Positions 19,398 to 29,092 of a DNA stretch of 64,000 bases are shown piece by piece. Location of the stretch: positions 1 through 64,000 of the forward strand of contig CANLOW010000004.1 of the NCBI GenBank assembly GCA_947493035.1. The letters run 5' to 3'. Source of the stretch: an uncultured Aquimarina sp. (GTDB taxonomy: Bacteria > Bacteroidota > Bacteroidia > Flavobacteriales > Flavobacteriaceae). Numbering within the stretch: position 1 is the stretch's first letter; each line of letters starts with the position of its first letter. Below the pieces are notes generated by a model that had not been told where the DNA came from, made no database searches, and saw nothing but the letters and a program-made list of their open reading frames with translations. Both the position numbers and the translations under genes were made by a program.

Positions 19398-19429
19398 CAC
19401 CCCTGTTATAGAAATAAAACAAAAGAACC

Positions 19430-19669
19430 ATGTCAAGAGTTTGTGAGTTAACTGGAAAAAAAGCGATGGTGGGAAACAATGTTTCTCATGCGATGAATAA
19501 AACCAAGCGTAAATTTAATGCTAACTTAATTAAGAAGCGCTTTTATATTCCTGAAGAAGATCAATGGATCACTTTAAAAATATCTACTTCTGCACTGAAG
19601 ACTATCAATAAAATTGGTATAGCTGCTGCATTGAAAGAAGCTAGAGAAAAAGGTATCTACAAAAAATAA
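19430..19669 (+). CDS. rpmB: 50S ribosomal protein L28
   Basis: L28 is a small basic protein of the large subunit. The N-terminal [21 protein letters not shown] and internal [11 protein letters not shown] segments are family hallmarks (the first is given only in part). Length 79 residues, normal. It is first in an rpmB-rpmG-DUF4295 operon with short spacings, followed by ftsY, an order conserved in Bacteroidota. Confidence 0.98.
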   Translation: MSRVCELTGKKAMVGNNVSHAMNKTKRKFNANLIKKRFYIPEEDQWITLKISTSALKTINKIGIAAALKEAREKGIYKK

Positions 19670-19696
19670 TTCCTTAAATAAGTAAATCGAGTCACC

Positions 19697-19879
19697 ATGG
19701 CAAAGAAAGGAAACAGAATACAAGTAATTTTGGAATGTACTGAGCACAAAGCTACAGGACAACCAGGAACATCTAGATATATAACTACTAAGAACAAAAA
19801 GAATACGCCTGATAGAATTGAATTGAAGAAATTCAACCCTATCTTGAAGCGTATGACAGTTCACAAAGAGATAAAATAA
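19697..19879 (+). CDS. rpmG: 50S ribosomal protein L33
   Basis: The 60-residue L33 contains [29 protein letters not shown] and the C-terminal HKEIK. Only one of the positions that carry the paired cysteines of zinc-binding L33 is Cys (ECTEH), so this is the Cys-poor (C-minus) form, which does not need zinc. It is 27 bp after rpmB. Confidence 0.98.
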   Translation: MAKKGNRIQVILECTEHKATGQPGTSRYITTKNKKNTPDRIELKKFNPILKRMTVHKEIK

Positions 19880-19885
19880 TAAGAC

Positions 19886-20035
19886 ATGGCAAAGAAATCA
19901 GTAGCAACATTACAAACAGGTTCGAAGAGATTAACAAAGGCCATCAAGATGGTTAAATCTCCAAAATCAGGTGCATATACTTTCGTAGAAGCTATTATGG
20001 CACCAGACGCAGTTAACGACTTCTTGAAAAAATAA
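19886..20035 (+). CDS. DUF4295 family small protein
   Basis: This 49-residue, Lys-rich protein (MAKKSVATLQTGSKRLTKA... ending NDFLKK) starts six bases after rpmG. DUF4295 proteins occur in Bacteroidota, nearly always directly after L33 and before ftsY. From location and charge it is assumed to be ribosome-associated; its function is unknown. Its short length makes it easy to miss in automatic calling. Confidence 0.93.
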   Translation: MAKKSVATLQTGSKRLTKAIKMVKSPKSGAYTFVEAIMAPDAVNDFLKK

Positions 20036-20053
20036 TTTTCAATATACGATCAG

Positions 20054-20088
20054 AAGGCCATTCTACTTTTAGTTGAATGGCTTTTTTT
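20054..20088 (+). terminator. Terminator of the rpmB operon
   Basis: Stem GCCATTC (20057-20063) and GAATGGC (20075-20081), extended by outer A-T/G-T pairs, is followed by seven T. The last T of the tract is also the first base of the ftsY -7 element. Confidence 0.85.
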
Positions 20089-20095
20089 ATATTTG
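20088..20095 (+). promoter_or_regulatory. ftsY promoter -7 element overlapping the upstream terminator
   Basis: TATATTTG matches TAnnTTTG. Transcription would start near 20101, leaving a leader of about 20 nt before the ATG at 20123. This argues against an upstream in-frame start at 20093. No TTG is found at the ideal -33 distance; one at 20073-20075 is too close. Confidence 0.55.
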
Positions 20096-20122
20096 CAAGT
20101 CTCAACTAAACAAGATCACTTC

Positions 20123-21076
20123 ATGAGCTTTTTTAAAAGAATATTTTCATCAGAAAAAAAAGAAACTCTAGACAAAGGTTTGGAGAAATCTAAAAGTAGC
20201 TTCTTTTCTAAACTAAGCAAAGCCGTTGCTGGAAAATCGAAAGTAGACGATGATGTTCTTGATGAATTAGAAGAGGTTTTAGTAAGTAGTGACGTTGGTA
20301 TAAAAACTACCGTAAAAATTATTGAACGTATTGAAGATCGTGTTTCAAAAGACAAGTACTTAGGTACCGATGAGTTGAATACTATCTTAAGAGAAGAAAT
20401 AGCTTCTTTACTTTCCGAATCAGATCATGGTATAGCCAGTGATTTTGAGATCCCTAAAAAAGATGTTCCTCATGTCATTATGGTTGTTGGTGTTAACGGA
20501 GCTGGAAAAACAACTACTATTGGTAAATTAAGTCATCAACTAAAGCAAAAAGGATTAAATGTCGTACTTGGTGCCGCAGATACTTTTAGAGCTGCTGCAA
20601 TTGACCAATTACAAGTTTGGGCTGATCGAGTTGATGTCCCAATTGTAAGACAAGAAATGGGTAGTGATCCGGCCTCAGTTGCCTACGACTCACTACAATC
20701 AGGTCTTTCAAAAAATGCAGATATTGTTATTATAGATACTGCTGGACGTTTACACAATAAAGTAAACTTAATGAATGAGCTTACTAAAGTGAAAAAGGTA
20801 ATGCAAAAAGTGATTCCTGATGCTCCTCATGAAGTATTGCTAGTTTTAGATGGCTCTACAGGACAAAATGCTTTTGAACAAGCTAAACAGTTCACTGCTG
20901 CAACAGACGTAACAGCACTTGCAATTACAAAACTAGATGGCACAGCTAAAGGTGGTGTAGTTATCGGAATCAGTGACCAATTTCAAATTCCAGTAAAATA
21001 CATTGGTGTAGGTGAAGGCATCGAAGACTTACAAGTATTTAATAAGTTCGAGTTTGTAGATTCTTTTTTCAAGTAA
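20123..21076 (+). CDS. ftsY: Signal recognition particle receptor FtsY
   Basis: FtsY is the SRP receptor GTPase that docks ribosome-SRP complexes at the membrane. The N-terminal acidic part is short (about 15 residues before the NG domain). The G1 loop GVNGAGKTTTIGKL is near residue 124, and DTFRAAA, DTAGRLHNK and TKLDGTAKGG follow in order. Length 317 from the ATG at 20123 (MSFFKRIFSSEKK). Confidence 0.98.
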   Translation: MSFFKRIFSSEKKETLDKGLEKSKSSFFSKLSKAVAGKSKVDDDVLDELEEVLVSSDVGIKTTVKIIERIEDRVSKDKYLGTDELNTILREEIASLLSESDHGIASDFEIPKKDVPHVIMVVGVNGAGKTTTIGKLSHQLKQKGLNVVLGAADTFRAAAIDQLQVWADRVDVPIVRQEMGSDPASVAYDSLQSGLSKNADIVIIDTAGRLHNKVNLMNELTKVKKVMQKVIPDAPHEVLLVLDGSTGQNAFEQAKQFTAATDVTALAITKLDGTAKGGVVIGISDQFQIPVKYIGVGEGIEDLQVFNKFEFVDSFFK

Positions 21077-21592
21077 ATCTTTAAAAAGGCAACTACATAA
21101 AATAAACCATTAACGGAGTAGAAAACCCATAATTTCTATTGCGATTGAAAGTCATTTTCTATTTCCAAGCTTATTACTACAAACTTATAGGCTTTACCTT
21201 ATAAGCTAAAAATATACATAAACCCTACAGCTTAATCTCCATAAATACTACAATAGATAAAATTCCAGAAGCTTAAAAGTGAAATGTACTAAAGCAATAG
21301 CTTTAACTATTGAGACCAATAAATTTTCTACCCAAAATCAAACCCTAGGATATTACATCCTTCGGCGACATCATTAAACACTTCGTTGCATTTCTAAATT
21401 CAACTACATCTATACTAAAACATAAAAAACAATTGTTTTTATTACGGATTACAAAACTCATTATAAAGTACTATTGAAAAAGTTAACTACTTTTAAAATA
21501 GACTCAACCATAAAAAAGGTCGCAATTAAAATTGCGACCTTTTCTTCTCCTAAAGATATATTACTAAATCAGTAATGAATTACATTATAAAA
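21077..21592. other. Intergenic region between convergent ftsY and GH16 genes
   Basis: About 515 bp without a supportable gene. All frames are broken by stops. The only clear element is the bidirectional terminator near the right end. A run of short AT-rich sequence with no recognisable protein remnant fills the rest. Confidence 0.6.
21512..21545. terminator. Bidirectional terminator between ftsY and the GH16 gene
   Basis: AAAGGTCGCAAT pairs with ATTGCGACCTTT, flanked by A-tract on the left and T-tract on the right. It works for both convergent genes but lies about 440 bp from the ftsY stop and 50 bp from the GH16 stop. Confidence 0.85.
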
Positions 21593-23191
21593 TTAACCCA
21601 CAACCAACTTAAGAACCTCATTTTTGTCAATTTGAATAAAATAGACACCAGGTGCCATATCAGAAATTTCAACCTCTATAGATTCTCCTCCTGCATATAT
21701 TTGCTTCACTTGTTGTCCAGCACTATTGAATATTGTTACAGAACTTCCTTCCTTAAGCCCTTCGATATTTAATGTACTACCTGATAACACAGGATTAGGG
21801 TAAATACTAATTTCAGACTCAAGATCTGTAAGCTCCTTATTCCCAAGTCTTACAATATTCCATTTCTGATTATTATTGTTTGTATTAGCCGCCCATATAT
21901 GGATTTGTCCATCACGTTGACCAGCTGCAACATCTAATGCTCTAGATAAACAATGTGTTGGCTTTAACATATAAACAGATCCATTTTTTTCAACTTTCCA
22001 CTTCTTATGATCTCCAGAGAAATTTGTCCATGTTTTTACATTTCCTCCATTAAAACATTGCGCACTTTGAACTTCTAAATAACGTCCAGTACCATTATTT
22101 TTAATTGTATAAACATTGTTACCTAAGTGATTAAATCTCCATTGTTGATCAGCGAAATTACCCGTATTTACAAGTCTTGCATCATGATTCTCCAATGCAC
22201 GAGCCAATAAACTTTGATTTAGCCTTGGATTGGTAAGTCTGTATAAACCATTAGCGATTAATTGTCCAGAGTTGTTGTTACCACCTCCAGAATTATCTCC
22301 ACCAGTGTTACCTCCACCAGATCCATTAACTGGCTTATAAACACGCATCCAATCTACCCAAAAAATATTACCACTTTCTAATTCAGCATCTGTTGGATCT
22401 GGTCTCCAATCTGTTTGATTTTCTGCATCGATGATAATATCCATTTCCTTATTAAGACCTGTTCCGTTTGTATACCCAAGTGGATCAATCTTATCTCTTC
22501 CAGAAACTGTTCTAACCAATTTCCCATCTATGTAGTATTCCAATGTCCAAGGATCTTTCCAATAACATCCATATCTATGAAAAGCTGCTCTCCACACAGT
22601 TCCCGCTGGTTGTCGTCGATGCCAAGAACCATCATCTTTTGGCTGGTAATCCTGAAAAGGACTTCTTATAAAAACATGATGACTAATATGCATTCTTTCT
22701 GCAAACCACTGCTGTCCTTCTCCGCCACCATATCCTTCCATGGCATCTATCTCCTGAGTATCATCTGGACTTAATAACCAAAAAGCATTTGCTAGTTTTT
22801 GGTTCATAATCTTCGCACTAATTTCAAAATAAACTGGGTACTTAATACGCTTCTTATTAGTTATAATACCACAATACACTTGATCAGTACCAGGAACTCT
22901 TACAGCCTGTATAGCTAATTTATCTCCATCTGACCAAGCCTGAGGCGAATTCCAAAGTGTTTTTCCTGGACCTGTCCAATTGTTATGATACCTTGGATAC
23001 CACTTATCTGTAAAAGCTGTTGGTCTATCTCCTTCTGACATTCTATAATTAAAATCATCAGAAATATTTGATTGTAGCTGCCATTCTTTTCCTTGCCCAG
23101 CATTCGCAGGAACAGGAAATGAGCTCCATTCTTGAGCCGTTGTATTTATTGCAAAAAACATTAGCAATAAAACTGTCATTAAATTTTTCAT
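21593..23191 (-). CDS. Secreted GH16 glycoside hydrolase (agarase/porphyranase-like) with ricin-type lectin and T9SS sorting domains
   Basis: 532 residues in four parts. A signal peptide covers about 1-19. A GH16 catalytic domain (about 20-290) has the E-I-D-A-M-E signature at 147-152, giving nucleophile E147, assisting D149 and acid/base E152. Then a Gly/Asn-rich linker and a ricin-type beta-trefoil (about 312-450) with three QxW-like motifs (DQQWRF, HKKWKV, NQKWNI). The last 70 residues are a type IX secretion C-terminal domain (YPNP...GVYFIQI). The MHISHHVFIRSPFQDYQP segment resembles marine beta-agarases and porphyranases, so an algal galactan is the likely substrate; this is inference. 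No SusC/SusD genes are nearby, so it is not in a canonical utilisation locus. Confidence 0.92.
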   Translation of the reverse strand: MKNLMTVLLLMFFAINTTAQEWSSFPVPANAGQGKEWQLQSNISDDFNYRMSEGDRPTAFTDKWYPRYHNNWTGPGKTLWNSPQAWSDGDKLAIQAVRVPGTDQVYCGIITNKKRIKYPVYFEISAKIMNQKLANAFWLLSPDDTQEIDAMEGYGGGEGQQWFAERMHISHHVFIRSPFQDYQPKDDGSWHRRQPAGTVWRAAFHRYGCYWKDPWTLEYYIDGKLVRTVSGRDKIDPLGYTNGTGLNKEMDIIIDAENQTDWRPDPTDAELESGNIFWVDWMRVYKPVNGSGGGNTGGDNSGGGNNNSGQLIANGLYRLTNPRLNQSLLARALENHDARLVNTGNFADQQWRFNHLGNNVYTIKNNGTGRYLEVQSAQCFNGGNVKTWTNFSGDHKKWKVEKNGSVYMLKPTHCLSRALDVAAGQRDGQIHIWAANTNNNNQKWNIVRLGNKELTDLESEISIYPNPVLSGSTLNIEGLKEGSSVTIFNSAGQQVKQIYAGGESIEVEISDMAPGVYFIQIDKNEVLKLVVG

Positions 23192-23393
23192 AAATTTGTT
23201 AGGGATTTAGTTGTTGTTATTTAAAAAACTATTGTGAGCGACTAGTAAAGCCTATTCCAGTCGTAAAGTTCATTGCTAAATTACCTGTTCATTTAGTGCT
23301 TTTAATAATTAACATATCAAAAAGTAAACTTTTCTCCCCCTTAAAAACAACCAAAACGCACATTTTAAAGGGTTTACAAAATACACATACTAC

Positions 23394-23423
23394 AAAAAAA
23401 GTAGAAAAAAAGTAGAAAAAAGA
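23394..23423. repeat. Phased A-tracts with 11-bp period
   Basis: A7-GTAG (23394-23404), A7-GTAG (23405-23415), then A6-GAG. A-tracts repeating at one helical turn usually produce intrinsic DNA curvature. The array ends 26 bp before the TTG start of the DUF6377 gene. Confidence 0.7.
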
Positions 23424-23449
23424 GACTTTTGAGACCTAAACTATAACGT

Positions 23450-25081
23450 TTGAAATTAGCTTTAACCACACTATTATTACTATTAACATTTGCAACTAAT
23501 GTTTTTGGGAAAAAACCTCAACTTGATTCGCTATTCGGTGTATTAGAAGACGCTATACAAAATCGAAAAACATTTGAAGACGCAAAAAAAAATGATATCA
23601 CAAGTTTCAAAAAATTATTACAGAAAGAACTTTCGCTAGAAAGCAGATACGAAATACAGAATAAAATAATATCAGAATACTTAGATTATAATTTTGATTC
23701 AATTCAAAAATATTTGTCTGCCAATCTTAAAATAGCTTTAGAGATAGGGAATCCTATTTACATTAAAGAAATAGAACTAAAAACAGCTAAAATATTTACT
23801 TTTTCAGGAAGGGAAGCTGATGCTTTTCAGAAAATTAAAGAGATTGAAAAACAACGAGATTCAACCCCTAAGGAACTATTATATAAATACTACAGGCTAC
23901 ATTATGACTTTCTTACTTATATGACATTCCAAAGTTATTCAAGTAAGAATCGAAATTATTATTACTCTTTATCAAAACATTACCATGATTCGATAACAAA
24001 TATTCTTCCAAAAAACTCCGGTATTTACCTAGAACTTTTAGAATTAGGCCACTTTTATGATGAGGATTATAGGCAGAGCATCGAAATTAACAAACTACGC
24101 CTTAATGATCTAGATCCTAAGTCACAACATTTCCCTGTAATCTCATTTTATCGAGCTTTTGCTCACTTAAAATTAAATGAGATTGATAAAGCAAAAAAGT
24201 TTTTTATCCTTTCAGCAATTCGAGACATTGAGTTATCAAGAAAAAACAACCCCTATTTAGTTGAACTAGCCGCTTTACTTTACAAGGAAAACAAAATTGA
24301 ATTGGCTAATAAATATATTAATATAGCAATGGAAGATGCTCGTTCTTACAACTCCAATTTCCGCTTTTTACACCTCTCTTCTGCCCTACCTATTATTAAC
24401 AAATCATATTTACAAAACATCACCAAACAAAAGGCCAAGTTGCATAAAAGGAATATTTTATTAATGTCTTTCGCTATACTACTCTTCTTTATAACCATAA
24501 TATGTTTTACTCTAATTCGAAAAATATCTTTTGCTCGAAATGAACTTAAAAAACTAAACGCTGATCTTCATAATTTAAATAATGAATTAAAAATCTCTGT
24601 TTTTTCATATAAAGAATCTAATCGGACTAAAGAATTACATTTAGGGCATTTTCTTGAAATATGTTCGCAATACATCGACAAACTTGACAATTACAGAAAA
24701 ATGGTAAATAAAGAAGTTTCTAATCGTAATTACTCTGAATTATTTCAAACTTCTAAATCAAAGAAACTTATTGAATTAGAGCAAAATGAATTTCATAAAA
24801 ATTTTGACAAAATGTTCCTTTCTATTTATCCTAATTTTGTTGATCAAGTTAATGGGTTACTAAGACTTGAAGAAAGAATAATTTTAGACAAAGGAGAATT
24901 TCTAAATACTGAATTAAGGATATTAGCACTAATCAAACTCGGTATAAAAGATAGCCGAAAAATTGCTAAACTACTTAGATATTCTGTAAGTACTATATAC
25001 AACTACAGAACACAAATGAAAAACAAAACTAAGGGAAATCGAGAATCACTTGATGATGATATACTAAACCTAACCTTCTAA
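23450..25081 (+). CDS. DUF6377 family membrane-spanning regulator with C-terminal HTH
   Basis: 543 residues. A signal peptide (about 1-20) is followed by a periplasmic helical TPR-like domain (about 25-330). A single membrane helix (335-356) leads to a coiled coil (360-382) and a cytoplasmic C-terminus with a helix-turn-helix (ELRILALIKLGIKDSRKIAKLLRYS, about 488-515, partly quoted). This layout is typical of DUF6377 proteins in Bacteroidota, thought to be one-component membrane-bound regulators. The start is TTG at 23450-23452; no ATG is available before the signal peptide. It is divergent from the GH16 gene and could regulate it, but that is only positional inference. Confidence 0.85.
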   Translation: MKLALTTLLLLLTFATNVFGKKPQLDSLFGVLEDAIQNRKTFEDAKKNDITSFKKLLQKELSLESRYEIQNKIISEYLDYNFDSIQKYLSANLKIALEIGNPIYIKEIELKTAKIFTFSGREADAFQKIKEIEKQRDSTPKELLYKYYRLHYDFLTYMTFQSYSSKNRNYYYSLSKHYHDSITNILPKNSGIYLELLELGHFYDEDYRQSIEINKLRLNDLDPKSQHFPVISFYRAFAHLKLNEIDKAKKFFILSAIRDIELSRKNNPYLVELAALLYKENKIELANKYINIAMEDARSYNSNFRFLHLSSALPIINKSYLQNITKQKAKLHKRNILLMSFAILLFFITIICFTLIRKISFARNELKKLNADLHNLNNELKISVFSYKESNRTKELHLGHFLEICSQYIDKLDNYRKMVNKEVSNRNYSELFQTSKSKKLIELEQNEFHKNFDKMFLSIYPNFVDQVNGLLRLEERIILDKGEFLNTELRILALIKLGIKDSRKIAKLLRYSVSTIYNYRTQMKNKTKGNRESLDDDILNLTF

Positions 25082-25158
25082 ACCCCTATATTTTAATATA
25101 AAAAACTAAGTAATAAAAAGCTCTTCTTTCCGTATGATACATTCAGAAAAAATGGGTG

Positions 25159-26616
25159 CTAAACATACTGTCCTGTTAGCGCTTTTTCTAATTTTAAAAA
25201 AAACTCATCTGTCTTATATGGCTTAGGAATAACATCTGTCATTCCACAAGCATAAAACTCTTTAAGGTTATCCTTTAAAGTAACAGCTGTTAGCGCAATA
25301 ATAGGCGTCCTCATATCAAATTTCCTAATCTCACGTGTCGCTTCAAGACCAGTTATACCAGGCATATGAATATCCATTAGAATTAAGTCAAACTCAAAAT
25401 TTTTAGCCTTATCTACTGCTATTTCGCCATTATCGGCGATACTACACACAACCCCTTGCTTTTGAAGAATCTTCTTGGTAATTAATTGATTGATCTTATT
25501 ATCTTCTACAATCAACACTTTAGCTCCTTTCATAATTTCAAAGTTAATTTGACTAAGCAAATCTACTTGAGTATTTGACATTTCCTCCTCATACACCTCA
25601 AAAGATAATTCGAAAAAGAATTTAGAGCCTTTGCCTAATTCACTTTTTACTGAGATTTCAGCATCCATAAGCCCTAATAAACGTTTTACAATAGATAGCC
25701 CCAATCCACTACCACCATACTTGGTATTAATCTGTAAACTTTCACTACTAAAACCTTTGAATAAATTTTCTTGTTTAGATTTCGAAATCCCTAAACCTTC
25801 ATCTGAAACTTCAAAATAAAGCAAAACACTATTATCCTTTAAATCTCTTACCTTATTTACATAAATATCAATAGATCCATTTTCTGTAAATTTGATAGCA
25901 TTGCCCACCAAGTTGATGATAATTTGAGAAATCTTCAAAGCATCACCTTTAACTTTTTCTGGTACTTTTGGTCCCACAATAAGGTTCAATTGATTACCAC
26001 GCTCGTGCGCTCTAGACTTTAAAGCTTCAACTACATCTGTTAAACGACGTAAGGGACTAAAAATCTCACTCCCTACTTCTACACCACCTTTCTCAAGCTT
26101 ATTGAAGTCTAAAATATTATTTACTAATGACAAAAGATATTCTCCTGAGAACTTAAGAGAGTCCAAATGCTCTAATTGTGAATCTGTGGGATTCTCCTCT
26201 ATAAGTAAATGTGTCAAACCAGTAACGGCATAAAGAGGCGTTCTTAATTCATGTGTAATTGTAGAAAGGAATTCAGCCTTAGCCCTATTGGCTTTTTCCG
26301 CATTCTCCTTTTCTAAGATAAGCTCTATGTTTTTCTGCTGAAGAAGCTTATTTGCTTTGGTTCTCAATCTATTATTAGCATATAATACCGAAGATAAAAG
26401 GCATAATATGAGTACCATCGCCACTGTTAAGACAGAAGCAATCTTACTTAATTTAAAATATCTTTCTTGATCCCCTGTATCATCAACAGGCGTTTCTATT
26501 GTTTCTATATTTTGAACGTGCTGAACCTCCTGTCCTTTAACACCTCCATAACTTGTGGTATATAGCACTCCTAAAAGAGAAAACACAAATAAGCAAAGTA
26601 ATTTTTTGCACCCCAT
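25159..26616 (-). CDS. Hybrid sensor histidine kinase/response regulator without an obvious sensor domain
   Basis: 485 residues. A signal-like hydrophobic segment (1-24), a very short external stretch (about 25-58) and a membrane helix (59-81) come first. A coiled coil leads to HisKA with the H-box HELRTPLYAV (phospho-His H122). HATPase_c follows with the N-box NLVGNAIKFTENG and G-box GGSGLGLSIV (301-310). The receiver domain (about 365-485) has the phospho-acceptor D415 in LMDIHMPG. There is no recognisable periplasmic or PAS sensor. It is convergent with the DUF6377 gene. It may receive signals through a partner protein; the partner is not evident here. Confidence 0.93.
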   Translation of the reverse strand: MGCKKLLCLFVFSLLGVLYTTSYGGVKGQEVQHVQNIETIETPVDDTGDQERYFKLSKIASVLTVAMVLILCLLSSVLYANNRLRTKANKLLQQKNIELILEKENAEKANRAKAEFLSTITHELRTPLYAVTGLTHLLIEENPTDSQLEHLDSLKFSGEYLLSLVNNILDFNKLEKGGVEVGSEIFSPLRRLTDVVEALKSRAHERGNQLNLIVGPKVPEKVKGDALKISQIIINLVGNAIKFTENGSIDIYVNKVRDLKDNSVLLYFEVSDEGLGISKSKQENLFKGFSSESLQINTKYGGSGLGLSIVKRLLGLMDAEISVKSELGKGSKFFFELSFEVYEEEMSNTQVDLLSQINFEIMKGAKVLIVEDNKINQLITKKILQKQGVVCSIADNGEIAVDKAKNFEFDLILMDIHMPGITGLEATREIRKFDMRTPIIALTAVTLKDNLKEFYACGMTDVIPKPYKTDEFFLKLEKALTGQYV

Positions 26617-26741
26617 TTCCCAGTAATTACTAGGAATAAATATAGTAATTAAATACTACACACAAATGTACCCTACTGAATTTCAGTTATACTGCAATAA
26701 TTTATAACAAAAACACATCAAAACAACACACAAGAAAAAGA

Positions 26742-27617
26742 CTATGTCAGATGTTTTTGAGCTTTATAAGAAGAACGCACTAAAGCGCTACTCTCTACAT
26801 GACGGAATCCCATTTCGTAACCAATTTTTTCAAATTTCTGAAACTGATCCGGCGTAATGAACTGCTTTACAGGTAAATGCTTTTTTGTTGGCGCTAAATA
26901 CTGACCAATAGTAAGTACATCTAGGTTAACAGATTTAAGATCCTCCATTGTCTTTAAGACCTCCTCTTCTGTTTCACCTAACCCTAACATGATACCGCTC
27001 TTTGTTCTATTAATTCCCTCTGACTTTAAATACCTAAGCACTTCTAAACTTTGATCATATTTTGCTTGAATACGCACTTCTCTAGTCAAACGTCTTACGG
27101 TTTCCATATTATGAGAGACCACCTCTGGACCTACCTCTATAATACGATCTATGTTATGCTTTTTTCCCATAAAATCAGGAATCAATGTTTCCAAAGTCGT
27201 TTCAGGATTCATACGACGAATTGCTTTAATCGTCTCTGCCCAAATAATAGAACCCCCATCGGCTAAATCATCTCTATCTACTGAAGTAATCACTGCGTGC
27301 TTGATTTTCATCAACTTTATAGAACGAGCTACCTTTTCCGGTTCTGCCCAATCTACAGTTTCAGGGCGTCCTGTTTTTACTCCACAAAATCCACATGAAC
27401 GTGTACAAATATTACCTAAAATCATAAAGGTTGCAGTACCCTCACTCCAACATTCGCCCATATTAGGGCAACTACCTGAAGTACAAATGGTATGCAAGTC
27501 GTATTTATCTACTAAACCTCTAAGTTCTGTATATTTTTTACCAGTTGGCAATTTAACACGTAGCCATTTAGGTTTTTTCACTCTATCATTTTCCTTCTCT
27601 ACTGCTATTGCATCCAT
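26742..27617 (-). CDS. lipA: Lipoyl synthase LipA
   Basis: This radical SAM enzyme inserts two sulfurs into protein-bound octanoyl groups. The auxiliary cluster ligands are C45, C50 and C56 ([12 protein letters not shown]). The SAM cluster ligands are C71, C75 and C78 (CTRSCGFC). The C-terminal RSSY motif is present. Length 291. It lies 100 bp downstream of a lipoyl-dependent acyltransferase gene on the same strand, a functional match: that enzyme is a substrate of LipA. Confidence 0.98.
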   Translation of the reverse strand: MDAIAVEKENDRVKKPKWLRVKLPTGKKYTELRGLVDKYDLHTICTSGSCPNMGECWSEGTATFMILGNICTRSCGFCGVKTGRPETVDWAEPEKVARSIKLMKIKHAVITSVDRDDLADGGSIIWAETIKAIRRMNPETTLETLIPDFMGKKHNIDRIIEVGPEVVSHNMETVRRLTREVRIQAKYDQSLEVLRYLKSEGINRTKSGIMLGLGETEEEVLKTMEDLKSVNLDVLTIGQYLAPTKKHLPVKQFITPDQFQKFEKIGYEMGFRHVESSALVRSSYKAQKHLT

Positions 27618-27716
27618 AACTTCAAAAAATTCTTTTTTTTAGGTTGATGATCGAGTGTTAAGTAAAGCGGCAAACGCCTTCTATATTCTATCTTCTACCT
27701 ATTTAGTAAAATTACA

Positions 27717-29066
27717 CTATACTGCCCTGTTAATATCCCAAGATTCTAACAACTCCTTAACACGCTGCACAAACATTCCCCCTAAAGCACCATTAACCAC
27801 TCTATGATCATAAGAATGTGATAAAAACATTCTTTTACGGATTCCAATAAAATCACCTTCAGGTGTTTCTATTACCGCCGGTACTTTTCGAATAGCTCCT
27901 AGTGCTAATATCCCTACTTGAGGCTGATTAATAATAGGGGTCCCCATAATCGTACCAAAACTACCTATATTAGTTACTGTATAGGTTCCATCTTTAATAT
28001 CATCAGGCTTCAAATTATTATTTCTAGCCCTGTTAGCTAAATCATTTACTTTTTGAGCTAAGCCCACTAAATTTAATTGATCTGCATTCTTTATTACAGG
28101 TACAATCAAATTTCCATCAGGTAAGGCCGTTGCCATCCCCAAATTGATATCTTTCTTTTTGATTATCTTATTTCCATCAACAGAAATATTCATTAAAGGA
28201 TATTCGCGTAAAGCTTGAGCAATTACTTCCATAAAGATTGGAGTGAAAGTCAATTTTTCGCCTTGACGCTTCAGAAAATCTTTTTTTGCATTTTCTCTCC
28301 AATTCCAGATATTAGTTACATCTGCCTCAATAAAAGATTGTACATGAGCTGAAGTAGATAAAGAAGCAGTCATATGGTCTGAAATCAATTTTCCCATACG
28401 AGACATTTCAATAACCTCATCTTCACCTGAAACAATTGGCGCAACCATTTTCGAACTTGGTGTAGCCACATTCGTTTCCGAAATTTTTATTTTAGCAACA
28501 GACTCTACCTGTTTTTTTAGATGTGAAATACCTGAATCACTAGGAGTAACAGGCTTCTTTTTAGCTATAAATTGTAAAATATCATTCTTCGTTACTCTTT
28601 CTCCAGCTCCTGTTCCTTTTATAGAGTCTAACTCTAAACTCGAAACTCCTTCCGCTTGCGCTATATTTCTAACTAAAGGTGAATAAAAACGTCCTGCAGT
28701 ATTGACTGAGGGAGTTAAAATTTGATTCTCCGCTGCTACTCGTTCTATTTCTTCTTCTATAGCCAAAGCACTTTCCTTGATTTTCGGCTCTTCTTCTTTA
28801 GCTTCAGGGTCATTATTCGCTTCACCTTCTACATCGATAATAGCGATAACTTCACCAACCTTTACAACTTCTCCTTCTTCAAAGCATTGTTCTCTAAGAA
28901 TCCCTGAAACCTCACTAGGAACATCTGAGTCTACTTTATCTGTAGCAATCTCCAACAACACATCGTCAGCTTCAATAAAGTCTCCTACATTCTTTAACCA
29001 AGTAGTTATCGTAGCCTCTGCCACACTTTCTCCCATTTTCGGAAGCTTTAGCTCGTACTTTGTCAT
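27717..29066 (-). CDS. 2-oxo acid dehydrogenase E2 (dihydrolipoamide acyltransferase)
   Basis: 449 residues. A single N-terminal lipoyl domain (1-80) carries the lipoylated Lys K44 in ATDKVDSD. A peripheral subunit-binding domain (about 130-165, SPLVRNIAQAEGV...GERVTKNDI) follows, then the catalytic acyltransferase domain ending in HSYDHRVVNGALG with the active-site His. The Val-Val-Asn-Gly replaces the commoner V-V-D-G. One lipoyl domain and the sequence style suggest a branched-chain or general 2-oxoacid complex rather than the main pyruvate complex; this is uncertain. It lies in a run recR-glycosyltransferase-E2. Confidence 0.94.
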   Translation of the reverse strand: MTKYELKLPKMGESVAEATITTWLKNVGDFIEADDVLLEIATDKVDSDVPSEVSGILREQCFEEGEVVKVGEVIAIIDVEGEANNDPEAKEEEPKIKESALAIEEEIERVAAENQILTPSVNTAGRFYSPLVRNIAQAEGVSSLELDSIKGTGAGERVTKNDILQFIAKKKPVTPSDSGISHLKKQVESVAKIKISETNVATPSSKMVAPIVSGEDEVIEMSRMGKLISDHMTASLSTSAHVQSFIEADVTNIWNWRENAKKDFLKRQGEKLTFTPIFMEVIAQALREYPLMNISVDGNKIIKKKDINLGMATALPDGNLIVPVIKNADQLNLVGLAQKVNDLANRARNNNLKPDDIKDGTYTVTNIGSFGTIMGTPIINQPQVGILALGAIRKVPAVIETPEGDFIGIRKRMFLSHSYDHRVVNGALGGMFVQRVKELLESWDINRAV

Positions 29067-29092
29067 AAAAGATATTTTCTATTGCAAACTTA

